Assembly: GCF_014205635.1 (NCBI RefSeq)
Contig: NZ_JACIIV010000002.1
Location: forward strand, 158,551-222,550
Length of the DNA stretch: 64,000 nt
Direction of reading: 5' to 3'
DNA from: Polymorphobacter multimanifer
Lineage (GTDB): Bacteria > Pseudomonadota > Alphaproteobacteria > Sphingomonadales > Sphingomonadaceae
The first letter of the stretch is position 1; every line of letters starts with the position of its first letter. Of this stretch, positions 38,862 to 47,247 are shown piece by piece. The notes under the pieces were generated by a model, which worked only from the letters and a program-made list of their open reading frames with translations, was not told the DNA's origin and did no database searches. The position numbers and the translations under genes are program-made.

Positions 38862-39536
38862 GTGGTCGCCGCCGCGCCGCAGATCCGCCCGCGCGACGCC
38901 GCGACGCTGATCATCATCCGGCGCGACGGTGCGACCCCAAAGGTGCTGATGGGGCGGCGCGTCGGCGGTCATGCCTTCATGCCCGACAAATGGGTGTTTC
39001 CCGGCGGCCGCATCCATGCCAGCGATTTCCGGGTGGCCGCCGCCTCCGAGCCGGCGCCCGACACTTGGGCGCAGACCGCGCGCACGTGCGGCACCTGCAT
39101 CCGCCGGGCCCGCGCCCTGCTGGCGACCGCGATCCGCGAGACCTTCGAGGAGACCGGGCTTATCCTCGGCCAACCGGGGCAAGGAACCACGCGCAGCCCC
39201 GAATGGCGTGATTTCCTGGCCTCGGGCCGTCTGCCCCATCTGGAACCGCTGCGCCTCATCGGCCGCGCCATCACCCCGCCGGCGCGCACCCGCCGCTTCG
39301 ATGCGCGCTTCTTCACCGTCGATGCACGACATCTGGCGTCGCTCGATCCGGGTGCGGGCTCGGGCGAACTTGATGAAGTCGCCTGGTTCGACGCGGCATC
39401 AGCGGAGAAGCTCGACCTGCCGCAGATCACCCGCGCGTTGCTCGCCGAGGCCCTGGCGCGCGATGCGAGTGCCGATGACCGGCCGATCCCTTTTCATCGT
39501 TTTCGAGGCGGGCGGCATCAGTTGCTGGAGGTTTAG
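38862..39536 (+). CDS. Nudix hydrolase with an insertion in its Nudix region
   Basis: The 224-residue protein has LIIIRRDGATPKVLMGRRVGG, then FPGGRIHASDF and, after an insert of about 35 residues, the Nudix helix ATAIRETFEETGLIL with its essential REXXEE acids. The split box resembles NUDT8/NUDT19-type CoA or nucleotide diphosphatases rather than MutT. The only fitting start is a GTG three bases after the OYE stop, so the two genes should be co-transcribed. A cysteine pair in the insert (CGTC) may bind metal. Confidence 0.85.
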   Translation: MVAAAPQIRPRDAATLIIIRRDGATPKVLMGRRVGGHAFMPDKWVFPGGRIHASDFRVAAASEPAPDTWAQTARTCGTCIRRARALLATAIRETFEETGLILGQPGQGTTRSPEWRDFLASGRLPHLEPLRLIGRAITPPARTRRFDARFFTVDARHLASLDPGAGSGELDEVAWFDAASAEKLDLPQITRALLAEALARDASADDRPIPFHRFRGGRHQLLEV

Positions 39537-39582
39537 GGGTTTTCGGCGGCTGGGGTCTGGGGCCCCAGCCGGCGGAGGCGCT

Positions 39583-41172
39583 TCAAGCCCTTTCGCGCGT
39601 CGCCGAAAAGCGGATCGCGGTTTCGCGCTGGGAGACGTAATTCAGCTCCCAGGCATCGCGCGCCATGAACACCGGGCTGCCGTCGCGGTCCTCGGCCATG
39701 GCGGCGCGGTGCTCCTCGATGAAGCGCTTGAGCTCGGCGGGCTCGCCGCTGACCCAGCGCGCGGTTTCGAACGGGCTGGGCTCGAAGCCGGCGGCGACGC
39801 GATATTCCGCCTCGAGCCGCGAGATGAGCACTTCGAGCTGCAGCTGGCCGACGACGCCGACGATCCACTGGCTGCCGATGGCGGGCTTGAACAGCTGGGT
39901 GACGCCTTCCTCGGCCATGTCGGTGAGTGCGGTGCGAAGCTGCTTGGACTTGGTCGGGTCCTTGAGCGCCACGCGGCGCAGGATCTCGGGGGCGAAATTG
40001 GGGATGCCGGTGAAGGTGATATCGTCCTTCTCCACCAGCGAATCGCCCACGCGCAGCACGCCATGGTTGGGAATGCCGATGATGTCCCCGGGAAACGCCT
40101 CGTCGGCGATCTCGCGGTCGGCGGCGAAGAACAGGATGGGGGAGTTGATGGCGATGGTCTTGCCGGTGCCGACCTGGCGCAGCTTCATTCCGCGGCGGAA
40201 GCGGCCCGAGGCAACGCGCATGAAGGCAATGCGGTCGCGGTGCTGCGGGTTCATGTTGGCCTGCACCTTGAAGACGAAGCCCGATACCTGGCTGTCGGTC
40301 GGCTTGACGGCGGCGGGCAGAGCCGGCTGCGGGCGAGGCGGCGGTGCGAATTCGGCGAGGGCGTCGATGAGCGCTTCGACGCCGAAATCCTTGAGCGCCG
40401 AGCCGAACAGCACCGGTGTGAGCGCGCCGGCGCGGTAGAGATCGCCATCGAGCGTGGCATAGCCGCCGAGCGCGAGCTCGGCCTGTTCGCGCAGCCGTGA
40501 GGCAATGGGGCCGCACAGGTTGTCGATCTGCGGATCGTCGAGGCCGCTGGTCTGCACCATTTCGCCTGCGGCCCCGGTGGCGGTGCCATCGGGGGGCAGG
40601 AAGCGATGCGAGCGCAGGTCGTAAAGGCCCTTGAACTCGCCGCCCATGCCCGCCGGCCAGTTGAGCGGCGCCACATCGAGCGCCAGCATGTCGGCGATCT
40701 CGTCGAGCAGGTCGAACGGGTCGCGGCCCTCGCGATCGACCTTGTTGATGAAGGTGAGGATCGGCACGTCGCGCAGGCGGCAGACTTCGAACAGCTTTCG
40801 CGTTTGCGCCTCGATGCCGCGGGCGGCGTCGATCACCATCACCGCCGAATCGACGGCGGTCAGCGTGCGGTAGGTGTCTTCGGAAAAATCCTCGTGCCCC
40901 GGCGTGTCGAGCAGGTTGTAGACGGTGCCGCCGCGCGCGAAGGTCATCACCGAGCTGGTGACCGAGATGCCGCGCTGCTGCTCGATCTTCATCCAGTCCG
41001 ACCGGGCGCGGCGGTTTGCCCCTCGAGCGCGCACTTCGCCTGCCAGATGGATGGCACCCCCGAACAGCAGCAGCTTTTCGGTGAGCGTCGTCTTGCCGGC
41101 GTCGGGGTGCGAGATGATGGCGAAGGTGCGGCGCGTGAGAGCGCTGTCCAGCGCAGTGGCGGGGGTGGTCAT
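39583..41172 (-). CDS. prfC: Peptide chain release factor 3
   Basis: RF3 is the GTPase that removes RF1/RF2 from the ribosome after termination. The 529-residue protein has the G1 loop SHPDAGKTTLTEKLLLFGG, G3 DTPGHEDFSEDTYR, G4 FINKVDREGRDPF and the RF3-specific domains 2 and 3, with QLQLEVLISRLEAEY. Its length is right for RF3 and short for EF-G. The ATG at 41172 fits the family start (MTTPATAL); an upstream codon at 41202 is less likely. Confidence 0.97.
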   Translation of the reverse strand: MTTPATALDSALTRRTFAIISHPDAGKTTLTEKLLLFGGAIHLAGEVRARGANRRARSDWMKIEQQRGISVTSSVMTFARGGTVYNLLDTPGHEDFSEDTYRTLTAVDSAVMVIDAARGIEAQTRKLFEVCRLRDVPILTFINKVDREGRDPFDLLDEIADMLALDVAPLNWPAGMGGEFKGLYDLRSHRFLPPDGTATGAAGEMVQTSGLDDPQIDNLCGPIASRLREQAELALGGYATLDGDLYRAGALTPVLFGSALKDFGVEALIDALAEFAPPPRPQPALPAAVKPTDSQVSGFVFKVQANMNPQHRDRIAFMRVASGRFRRGMKLRQVGTGKTIAINSPILFFAADREIADEAFPGDIIGIPNHGVLRVGDSLVEKDDITFTGIPNFAPEILRRVALKDPTKSKQLRTALTDMAEEGVTQLFKPAIGSQWIVGVVGQLQLEVLISRLEAEYRVAAGFEPSPFETARWVSGEPAELKRFIEEHRAAMAEDRDGSPVFMARDAWELNYVSQRETAIRFSATRERA

Positions 41173-41217
41173 GCTGCGCCAATGGCAGGCGAACCCCTCC
41201 AACGCAACTTCAGCACA

Positions 41218-42354
41218 TCATCGGGGGGTGAAATCCTTGAGCTCGGCGACGGTCTTGGCATCGAGGCGGCGGATGAGCGCCACCACCAGCTCGACCATCC
41301 TGTCGAAATCACCGCGATCGATGATGCCGTTGTGGGCATGCAGCGAGCGGCCGGGGACGACGAGGTTGACCGTCGGCACCCCGCCGTCGGTGGCCTGGAT
41401 GGCGCCGCTGTCATCGCCATAGCCTTGCACCAGATCGAGCTGCAGCGGGATGCGCTCGGCGGCCGCCACGGCCTTCACAAGAGCCACGAACTTGCGGTTG
41501 GGGATGGTGCTGCTGTCGAACAGGAAGATGCCGGGGCCGCCGCCGAGCCTGGCCTGGCTGGCTTCGGCGGGGCTTCCCGGCATGTCCCCGGTCACCCCGG
41601 CCTCGATGGCGATGCCGACATCGGGCTTGATGATGTCGGCGGCGGTGCGGGCACCGCGCAGGCCGATCTCCTCCTGCACGGTGGCGGCGACGAAGATCTG
41701 GTTGGGATGGCCGGTTTCCTTCAACCGGCGCATCGCCTCGATGACGACGGCCAGCCCGACCCGGTCGTCCCACGCCTTGCCGACATAGCGCACGCCGCCC
41801 GACATGATCTCGAACGGCGACCAGGGGACGATCGGATCGCCCGGGGAAATGCCGAGCGCCTCGACCTCGGCAGCGGTGCGCGCGCCGACATCGAGGAAGA
41901 TCATGTCGCGCGGGATAAGCCGCGAGCGTTCCTCGGCGGCGACGGTGTGGACGCTGCGGATGCCGGTGACGGCGGTGACCGGCCCCTTCGAGCCGAGGAT
42001 GGTCCAGCGCTTGTCGATGAGCACCTGATCGAGAAAGCCGCCGAGCAGCTGCATCGTCAGCAGCCCGCCCGGGGCGATGCGGCGCACCATGCCGCCCACC
42101 TCGTCCATATGGGCATCGAACATGATCTTCGGTCCGGTCGTCCCCGATTGGGCGATCACCGAGCCGACACCATCGTAGCGGATGCTGTCGGTGAGCGGCG
42201 CCAGCTCGCGCACGACGATCTTGCGCACCGGCTCCTCGAACCCCGACGGGCCATGCGCATCGGCGAGTTCGCCAAGCAGCCTGGCGGTGCGGTCCTGCGC
42301 CGTTGCGGGTGCGGCGAGGAGCGCCAGGCCCAAGATAAATCCATGGAATCGCAT
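41218..42354 (-). CDS. Exported M42-family metallo-aminopeptidase
   Basis: The 378-residue protein has a signal peptide (MRFHGFILGLALLAAPATA), unlike cytosolic M42 enzymes, so it should act in the periplasm. It has GPSGFEEPVRK, the metal-binding His/Asp in FDAHMDEVGGMVR, a bridging Asp in GKAWDDRVGLAV, the catalytic pair in TVQEEIGLRGAR, and the last ligands in IEAGVTGDMPG and LHAHNGIID. These are the M42 (frv/TET-like) ligands in order. It is divergent from the carboxypeptidase gene, with 134 bases between them. Confidence 0.87.
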   Translation of the reverse strand: MRFHGFILGLALLAAPATAQDRTARLLGELADAHGPSGFEEPVRKIVVRELAPLTDSIRYDGVGSVIAQSGTTGPKIMFDAHMDEVGGMVRRIAPGGLLTMQLLGGFLDQVLIDKRWTILGSKGPVTAVTGIRSVHTVAAEERSRLIPRDMIFLDVGARTAAEVEALGISPGDPIVPWSPFEIMSGGVRYVGKAWDDRVGLAVVIEAMRRLKETGHPNQIFVAATVQEEIGLRGARTAADIIKPDVGIAIEAGVTGDMPGSPAEASQARLGGGPGIFLFDSSTIPNRKFVALVKAVAAAERIPLQLDLVQGYGDDSGAIQATDGGVPTVNLVVPGRSLHAHNGIIDRGDFDRMVELVVALIRRLDAKTVAELKDFTPR

Positions 42355-42488
42355 GATTGTCCCCCGTTGTTGCCGGAGCTTAACCCGGCCGGTCGCAATG
42401 ACAATGCGTCCGGTGGTGCGGTGAGGGGTTCGCAGCGCGGCCGAAATGTTATAGTTTCAAGGCATTCGGGGACAGCAAGGACGAGCTT

Positions 42489-43463
42489 ATGCAGCGTTTT
42501 GGACGGCTGATCGGAGTTTCCGTTGCACTGGCGCTGGCCCTGCCGCTCGCCGCACCCGCGACTGCGGGCAGCCTTTATGAAGTGCCCAAATACGCCGCCA
42601 TCCTGCTCAACTCGGATACCGGCGAAGTGCTTTATGCGCGCAAGGCCGATGAGCAGCGTTTTCCGGCATCGATCACCAAGGTGATGAGCATCTATGTCGC
42701 CTTCGAGGAGATGAAGGCAGGACGGCTGAAGGACAGCGACCGGATCACCATCTCCAAATATGCGGCAGGCCAGCCGCCTACCAAGCTCGGGCTGAAGCCG
42801 GGACAGACGATCAGCGTCAACGATGCCATCGGCGTGATGGCGACACGGTCGGCGAATGACATTTCGGTGGCATTGGCCGAGCATATCGCCGGCTCGGAAG
42901 GTGCCTTTGCCGCGCGGATGACTGCGACCGCGCGGCGGCTGGGCATGATGAACAGCCAGTTCCGCAATCCGCACGGGCTGCCCAATGCCCAGCATTTCAC
43001 CACGGCGCGCGACATCGCCATGCTGTCCCGCGCGCTGGTGCGCGATTTCCCGGATCGCTATTTCGTCTTCAGCAAGGTCGAGCATCAGTATGAAGGCCAG
43101 ATGATTGCCAGCCACAATCATCTGCTCAAGACCGTGCCGGGCGTGGACGGCATCAAGACCGGTTTCACCAATGCGGCCGGCTTCACGCTGGCGGCCTCGG
43201 CTGCGCATGATGGCGTGCGGCTGATCGCGGTGGTGCTCGGCGGCCCGAACCGGATGATGCGCGACGGCAATGTGTCCGAATTGCTCGAGACCGGCTTTCA
43301 GGTTCTCACGCGCCGCTCGCGCGGGGAGGCGACGACGGTGGCGGCCAATTTCGCCGAGCCCGATGATCTGTCGGACGCCGTGATGGAACGGCTTGCCGGG
43401 GAGGCGCCGGCGAGTGACGGGCTCGTGCTGAACACCGGGACACCGACGCGCCTGGCGCGCTGA
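42489..43463 (+). CDS. D-alanyl-D-alanine carboxypeptidase (class A PBP5 family)
   Basis: This periplasmic penicillin-binding protein trims the terminal D-Ala of peptidoglycan pentapeptides. The 324-residue protein has a signal peptide (cut near TAG-SL), the active serine in ASITKVMSIY, the SxN box (SAN) and KTG in GIKTGFTNAAGF. It lacks the usual amphipathic membrane anchor of PBP5 at the C-terminus, which is replaced by a short Ala/Pro-rich end. The nearby TATAGT-type -10 element suits a housekeeping promoter. Confidence 0.93.
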   Translation: MQRFGRLIGVSVALALALPLAAPATAGSLYEVPKYAAILLNSDTGEVLYARKADEQRFPASITKVMSIYVAFEEMKAGRLKDSDRITISKYAAGQPPTKLGLKPGQTISVNDAIGVMATRSANDISVALAEHIAGSEGAFAARMTATARRLGMMNSQFRNPHGLPNAQHFTTARDIAMLSRALVRDFPDRYFVFSKVEHQYEGQMIASHNHLLKTVPGVDGIKTGFTNAAGFTLAASAAHDGVRLIAVVLGGPNRMMRDGNVSELLETGFQVLTRRSRGEATTVAANFAEPDDLSDAVMERLAGEAPASDGLVLNTGTPTRLAR

Positions 43464-43474
43464 ACGGACGCTGC

Positions 43475-43828
43475 TCAGAGACGGTGGCGGCGCCAATAGG
43501 CATGGGCCGCGGCCTGCAGCGCTCGTACATGGCGCATCGCTTCCGGCCCTTCCCACTTGCCGTGCCAATCGGGGCGGCCCACCCACCAGCCCTGGCCCGG
43601 CAGGCCATCACTGGCGCGGACCACCAGCACGGCCAGTTCCGGTTCGCCGGCGGCAGCGGCGCGCGCATCGACGTGATCGATCGCCTTGCACAAGGCTCGC
43701 ATGTGCGGTCGGCTGAAGGGGTGGCCAAGGGCAGCCAGGGCTTCCGCATAGGTGAGTGGCGCATTGCGCAGGGCTGCGTCCCGAAGCAGAGCTTCGATTG
43801 CATCGATATCGAACAGCGCATCGTTCAT
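43475..43828 (-). CDS. Conserved hypothetical protein
   Basis: The 117-residue protein has no signal or membrane segment. It has a conserved look: LTYAEALAALGHPFSRPHMR, then AAGEPELAVLVVRASDGLPG and GQGWWVGRPDWHGKWEGPEA near the end. The combination of a short helical N-terminal domain and a tryptophan-rich end is common in alphaproteobacteria; relatives are sometimes labelled ribose-phosphate pyrophosphokinase, which nothing in this sequence supports. I have no function to offer. The start at 43828 is chosen because residues before it are not conserved in type and would overlap the terminator. Confidence 0.75.
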   Translation of the reverse strand: MNDALFDIDAIEALLRDAALRNAPLTYAEALAALGHPFSRPHMRALCKAIDHVDARAAAAGEPELAVLVVRASDGLPGQGWWVGRPDWHGKWEGPEAMRHVRALQAAAHAYWRRHRL

Positions 43829-43868
43829 GCCGGACGCAACAATAGCCGGCTGCCGACTTGACGCAAAG

Positions 43869-43898
43869 CGGGCCGGTGGTTTCGACACCACCGGCCCG
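43869..43898 (-). terminator. Strong hairpin between two minus-strand genes
   Basis: CGGGCCGGTGGT (43869-43880) and ACCACCGGCCCG (43887-43898) are perfect 12-base complements with a TTCGAC loop. On the minus strand it follows the small coiled-coil gene by 35 bases, is preceded by an A-rich stretch (GAAAAT) and followed by CTTTGC. It is probably the terminator for that gene. Confidence 0.75.
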
Positions 43899-43933
43899 AT
43901 TTTCAACCGGCACTCATGCCGATCGTCGCAAGA

Positions 43934-44236
43934 TCAGCGGCGGACCGAGTCTTCGGCGCGCTCTGCCGTTTCACGAGCCTTGTCGGCGCGCTTTTCGGCC
44001 TTGTCGGCACGCTTCTCGGCCTTGTTCGCGTCACTGTCCGCGCGGTTCGCAACGGCCGTGTCGTTGGTCCAGCCACCTGCACTCGGGGTTGCCTGCGGCG
44101 CCGGAGCAGTGGTCGGCACGTCGTTCATCGGCGCAGTGGCGCCCGGCGTCATCGTGTCGGTTGTCGGCGGAACCTGCTGCGCCATCGCAGGGGCGGCGCC
44201 AAGGGCCAGAACGGTCGAAATCATGAGAATCTTCAT
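43934..44236 (-). CDS. Small exported protein with charged heptad repeats
   Basis: The 100-residue protein has a signal peptide (MKILMISTVLALGAAPAMA), a Pro/Thr-rich spacer (residues 20-58) and a highly charged C-terminal helix made of repeated KAEKRAD units (ANKAEKRADKAEKRADKA), with coiled-coil spacing. It has no recognised family. The start has a strong AAGGAG site, and an EcfG-like promoter sits just upstream, so it is probably a stress-induced periplasmic protein (inference). Confidence 0.75.
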   Translation of the reverse strand: MKILMISTVLALGAAPAMAQQVPPTTDTMTPGATAPMNDVPTTAPAPQATPSAGGWTNDTAVANRADSDANKAEKRADKAEKRADKARETAERAEDSVRR

Positions 44237-44254
44237 GGTGGAACTCCTTAATAA

Positions 44255-44279
44255 AACAAGTCGTCCGACGAATTGTTCG
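44255..44279 (-). promoter_or_regulatory. Possible EcfG-type general stress promoter
   Basis: Read on the minus strand, CGAAC (44279-44275) and GTT (44257-44255) are separated by 17 bases, which is one mismatch from the EcfG consensus GGAAC-N17-GTT. The start codon is 19 bases past the -10 element. The evidence is weaker than for katE. Confidence 0.4.
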
Positions 44280-44479
44280 CCAGACTTGAAAACACCATAT
44301 CCTGTCGATGCGTCCACTGCCTGAACCTTGAATAAATGGCCGGTCGAGCCGGGCAATCGGCGCGACGACTTGATCCGAATTGCGGCAAAAAGGCGGCAAA
44401 TGCGCCCGAATCATGGTTGCCGGAGTGTCATTCCGGTGATGATGGTGACTTTGCCGCCAGTGCCTGCTAGGCGCGGCGG

Positions 44480-45091
44480 ATGGCCATTTTCCTGCACGAG
44501 GGCGATCTGCCCGGCGACGTCTTTGCCCCCGGCCCCATCGCGGTCGACACCGAAACCATGGGTCTTCACCCGTACCGTGACCGGCTGTGCCTCGTGCAGC
44601 TGGCCGATGGGCAGGGCGACGAGCATCTGGTGCGCCTTGCCGGCAACTATGCAGCGCCCAATCTCAAGGCGGTTCTGGCCGACCCGGCGCGGCTGAAGCT
44701 CTATCATTTCGCGCGCTTCGACCTGGCGGTGCTCGAGCATTATCTGGGCATCGAGGCGGGGCCGGTGTTCTGCACCAAGATCGCGTCCAAGCTGATCCGC
44801 ACCTATACCGATCGCCACGGCCTGAAGGACCTGCTGCGCGAGCTGCTCGGCGTGGAAGTGAGCAAGCAGCAGCAGTCTTCTGACTGGGGCGCTGCCGTGT
44901 TGAGTGATGCGCAGAAGGACTATGCCGCGTCGGACGTGCGCTACCTTCACCGCGCGCATGTGATCCTGGCCGAGCGGCTGGCGCGCGAGGGGCGCACCGC
45001 GATGGCGCAGTCCTGCTTCGATTTTCTCCCCACCCGCGCCCGGCTCGACCTGGCGGGATGGGCGGAAAACGACATCTTCGCCCATATGTGA
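44480..45091 (+). CDS. RNase D-like 3'-5' exonuclease (DEDDy)
   Basis: The 203-residue protein is the exonuclease domain only. It has the DEDD motifs: IAVDTETMGLHPYRDRLCLV (Exo I), FHFARFDLAVLEHYLG (Exo II) and DYAASDVRYLHRAH (Exo III, with the Tyr of the DEDDy type). The HRDC domains of full RNase D are missing, a short form common in alphaproteobacteria. It probably trims RNA 3' ends. It leads the lptC-lptA pair, with a two-base gap. Confidence 0.9.
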   Translation: MAIFLHEGDLPGDVFAPGPIAVDTETMGLHPYRDRLCLVQLADGQGDEHLVRLAGNYAAPNLKAVLADPARLKLYHFARFDLAVLEHYLGIEAGPVFCTKIASKLIRTYTDRHGLKDLLRELLGVEVSKQQQSSDWGAAVLSDAQKDYAASDVRYLHRAHVILAERLAREGRTAMAQSCFDFLPTRARLDLAGWAENDIFAHM

Positions 45092-45093
45092 TC

Positions 45094-45741
45094 ATGGCAT
45101 CGGCCGCTCCCCAGATGGCGCTGACACCGCGCCAGCGCCGGGCGCTTCCCGGCAGCCGCCATGAGCGGGTGATGGGGGTGCTGAAATGGCTGCTGCCGAC
45201 GCTTGCCACGCTGCTGCTGGCGGCGATCATCGTCGTGCCGCTCTCCTCGGTGCAGGAATTCAGCTTCCTGCTCGCCAAGGACCGGGTGGAAATGGCGCCC
45301 GAGCGGCTGCGGGTGGTGCGCGCAAGCTACCGCGGCGAAACCGAGCGGGGCGAAGCCTTTCTGATCGAGGCGGAGCGCGCGGTGCAGAAATCGAGCGCCG
45401 TTCCGGAAGTCGACATGAGCCGGCTGGCGGCGCGGCTGGAAGGCGACGACGGGCTGACGCTGGTGACCGCCCCTTCCGGCACCTATTTCCTCGAGACGAA
45501 CAAGCTGCGGATGAGCGGGCCGATCAGCCTCGATTCGCAGGCCGGCTATACGGTGGAAACGGGCACGGTGGACGTCGATCTGAACGAGCGCAGCCTGGCG
45601 TCCCGCGAGGCGGTGACGGGCAAGCTTCCGATCGGGGACTTCCGTGCGGACCGGCTTTCGGCCGATGTCGAGGGGCGGGTGCTGGTGCTGGAAGGCCGCG
45701 CACACTTGCGCATCAATGGCGGCCGAGGCAGAGCCGGATGA
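45094..45741 (+). CDS. lptC: LPS export ABC transporter periplasmic protein LptC
   Basis: LptC passes lipopolysaccharide from the LptBFG extractor to the LptA bridge. The 215-residue protein has one N-terminal membrane helix (residues 30-52, LKWLLPTLATLLLAAIIVVP) and an OstA/LptC beta-jellyroll, with LTLVTAPSGTYFLETNKL and SREAVTGKLPIGDFRADRL. Identity is weak at residue level in this family, so position before lptA is important support. Its stop overlaps the lptA start. Confidence 0.85.
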   Translation: MASAAPQMALTPRQRRALPGSRHERVMGVLKWLLPTLATLLLAAIIVVPLSSVQEFSFLLAKDRVEMAPERLRVVRASYRGETERGEAFLIEAERAVQKSSAVPEVDMSRLAARLEGDDGLTLVTAPSGTYFLETNKLRMSGPISLDSQAGYTVETGTVDVDLNERSLASREAVTGKLPIGDFRADRLSADVEGRVLVLEGRAHLRINGGRGRAG

Positions 45742-46253
45742 TGATGCGTGTTCTTCTGCCCCTGTTGCTGCTTCTTACTGCCATGCCCGCCGCGGCGCAG
45801 GCGCCTGCCCGATCGGCGTTGGGCGGGCTCGACACCAGTGCGCCCATCGATTTCGATGCGGACCGGATCGAGGTGCGCGACACCATCAACCAGGCGGTGC
45901 TGCAAGGCTCGGTGGAGATCCGGCAGGGGCGGATGACACTGACCTCGGACCAGGTGACCGTGCTCTACACGCGCGCGGGGGACAGTCCGACGATGAACCG
46001 GCTGGAGGCCCGCGGCCGGGTGAAGCTCGTCAGCCCTTCGGAGACGGTGACCTCCACCACGGCGCTTTATGATGTGCCGGCGCGGCTGGTGACGATGATC
46101 GGCAATGTGGTGCTCGACCGCCAGGGGTCGGTGCTCAACGGCCAGCGGCTGGTGCTCAATCTTGCGAGCGGTGCCATCAGCTTCGATGCACGATCGGCCG
46201 GGAACACCCAGGGTCGGGTGTCGGGGCGCTTCCTGGTGCCGGAGCGCAAATAG
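45738..46253 (+). CDS. lptA: LPS transport protein LptA
   Basis: The 171-residue protein is a periplasmic beta-jellyroll bridge for lipopolysaccharide. A signal peptide (cut near AAA-QA) is followed by the OstA-like repeat pattern: INQAVLQGSVEIRQGRMTLT, EARGRVKLVSPSETVTSTTA and GNVVLDRQGSVLNGQRLVLN. An ATG lies in the lptC stop (ATGA). In many proteobacteria lptB and rpoN come next; neither is present here, so lptB must be elsewhere. Confidence 0.92.
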   Translation: MMMRVLLPLLLLLTAMPAAAQAPARSALGGLDTSAPIDFDADRIEVRDTINQAVLQGSVEIRQGRMTLTSDQVTVLYTRAGDSPTMNRLEARGRVKLVSPSETVTSTTALYDVPARLVTMIGNVVLDRQGSVLNGQRLVLNLASGAISFDARSAGNTQGRVSGRFLVPERK

Positions 46254-46284
46254 CGCTGCGCCGAAAGCGCTTGTGCCGGCAAAG

Positions 46285-46296
46285 TTGTCCGGACAA
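46285..46296 (+). promoter_or_regulatory. Perfect palindrome TTGTCCGGACAA before the VOC operon
   Basis: TTGTCCGGACAA is a perfect 12-base palindrome ending nine bases before the start codon of the VOC gene. Its outer part, TTGTC...GACAA, resembles operators of FadR-type GntR regulators (TNGTNNNACNA). No regulator gene of that type is in the window. A second hairpin (AGCGCT arms) lies at the lptA stop. Confidence 0.5.
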
Positions 46297-46305
46297 AGTG
46301 CGCGG

Positions 46306-47247
46306 ATGAACGAACCGTTCGATACACTCGCTTTCGAGTCACCGGGCCGCATCTGCGCCGGCACCATTCTCTGCCCCGATCTGGCGGCGAGCGAAGCGGA
46401 CTATCGGGACATTCTCGGGCTGGCGCTGGTCGATGACCGGCCGGTGTCGGGGGCGTTGGCGGCGAGCTGGGGGGCGCCGGCGATGGCCGGGCGGGCATGC
46501 CGGCTGCTGCGTGCCGAGAACGGGACGCCGTACCTTACCCGGCTGGTCGAGGGCAGCGCCGTGGCGGGGCATCGCCCGTTGCGGAGCTTCGGCTGGGCCG
46601 CTTACGAGCATACGGTCATGGACTGCGAGGCGCTGTTCGCGCGGATGCCCCACACATCACCATCAGGCTCCGGGTTCACCGTCATCGGGCCGCCGAAGCG
46701 GGTGCCGGGGTTCGACAATTTCATCCCCTTTCAGGTGACCGGGCGGGCAGGCGAGGTGCTGTATCTCAACCAGGTGCTGCAATCGCGGATGACCGGGCTC
46801 GACCTGCCGCGCACACGCGCCACCATGGACCAGATGTTCATCGCGGTGCTTGCTGCGGCCGACCGGGAGGCGACGCTGGCGTTCCACCGCGATGTGCTGG
46901 GCTTCGGCGAGGGCGAGACGTGGACGATCCCCTACAGCGTCATCAACAACAGCTTCGGCATGCCCTCCGATACGGTCACGGCGATGACGATGACCTGCAC
47001 TGGCCGCATGCCGGCGTGCGAGATCGACCAATACCCCGCCGCCGCCACGCCGCGCGCCACCACGCCGGGCGAACTGCCGCCGGGCAATGCGATGGTGAGC
47101 TTCATCACCGATCGCTTCGAGGCGACGGCACCGCATTGGCTGGGGCCGGCGGTGCGCATCGACAATGATCTGTATCAAGGACGCCGCGCGGCAACCGTGC
47201 GAGGACCGGCGGGTGAGCTTATCGAGCTGATTGAAATGACGGCATGA
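46306..47247 (+). CDS. VOC-superfamily (glyoxalase/dioxygenase fold) protein
   Basis: The 313-residue protein is made of paired betaalphabetabetabeta units. The first has SPGRICAGTILCPDLAASEADY; the second has MFIAVLAAADREATLAFHRDVLGFGEG. This is the vicinal-oxygen-chelate layout seen in glyoxalase I and extradiol dioxygenases. Metal ligands are not obvious, so it may bind a substrate without catalysis. It starts at ATG 46306 and opens a three-gene operon with the two genes that follow (ATGA, then a two-base gap). No pathway is recognised. Confidence 0.75.
   Translation: MNEPFDTLAFESPGRICAGTILCPDLAASEADYRDILGLALVDDRPVSGALAASWGAPAMAGRACRLLRAENGTPYLTRLVEGSAVAGHRPLRSFGWAAYEHTVMDCEALFARMPHTSPSGSGFTVIGPPKRVPGFDNFIPFQVTGRAGEVLYLNQVLQSRMTGLDLPRTRATMDQMFIAVLAAADREATLAFHRDVLGFGEGETWTIPYSVINNSFGMPSDTVTAMTMTCTGRMPACEIDQYPAAATPRATTPGELPPGNAMVSFITDRFEATAPHWLGPAVRIDNDLYQGRRAATVRGPAGELIELIEMTA

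Noticed and set aside
39583..41172. Possibility that this GTPase is elongation factor G or a tetracycline-resistance protein
   Set aside because: The length of 529 residues and RF3-specific C-terminal motifs fit PrfC.
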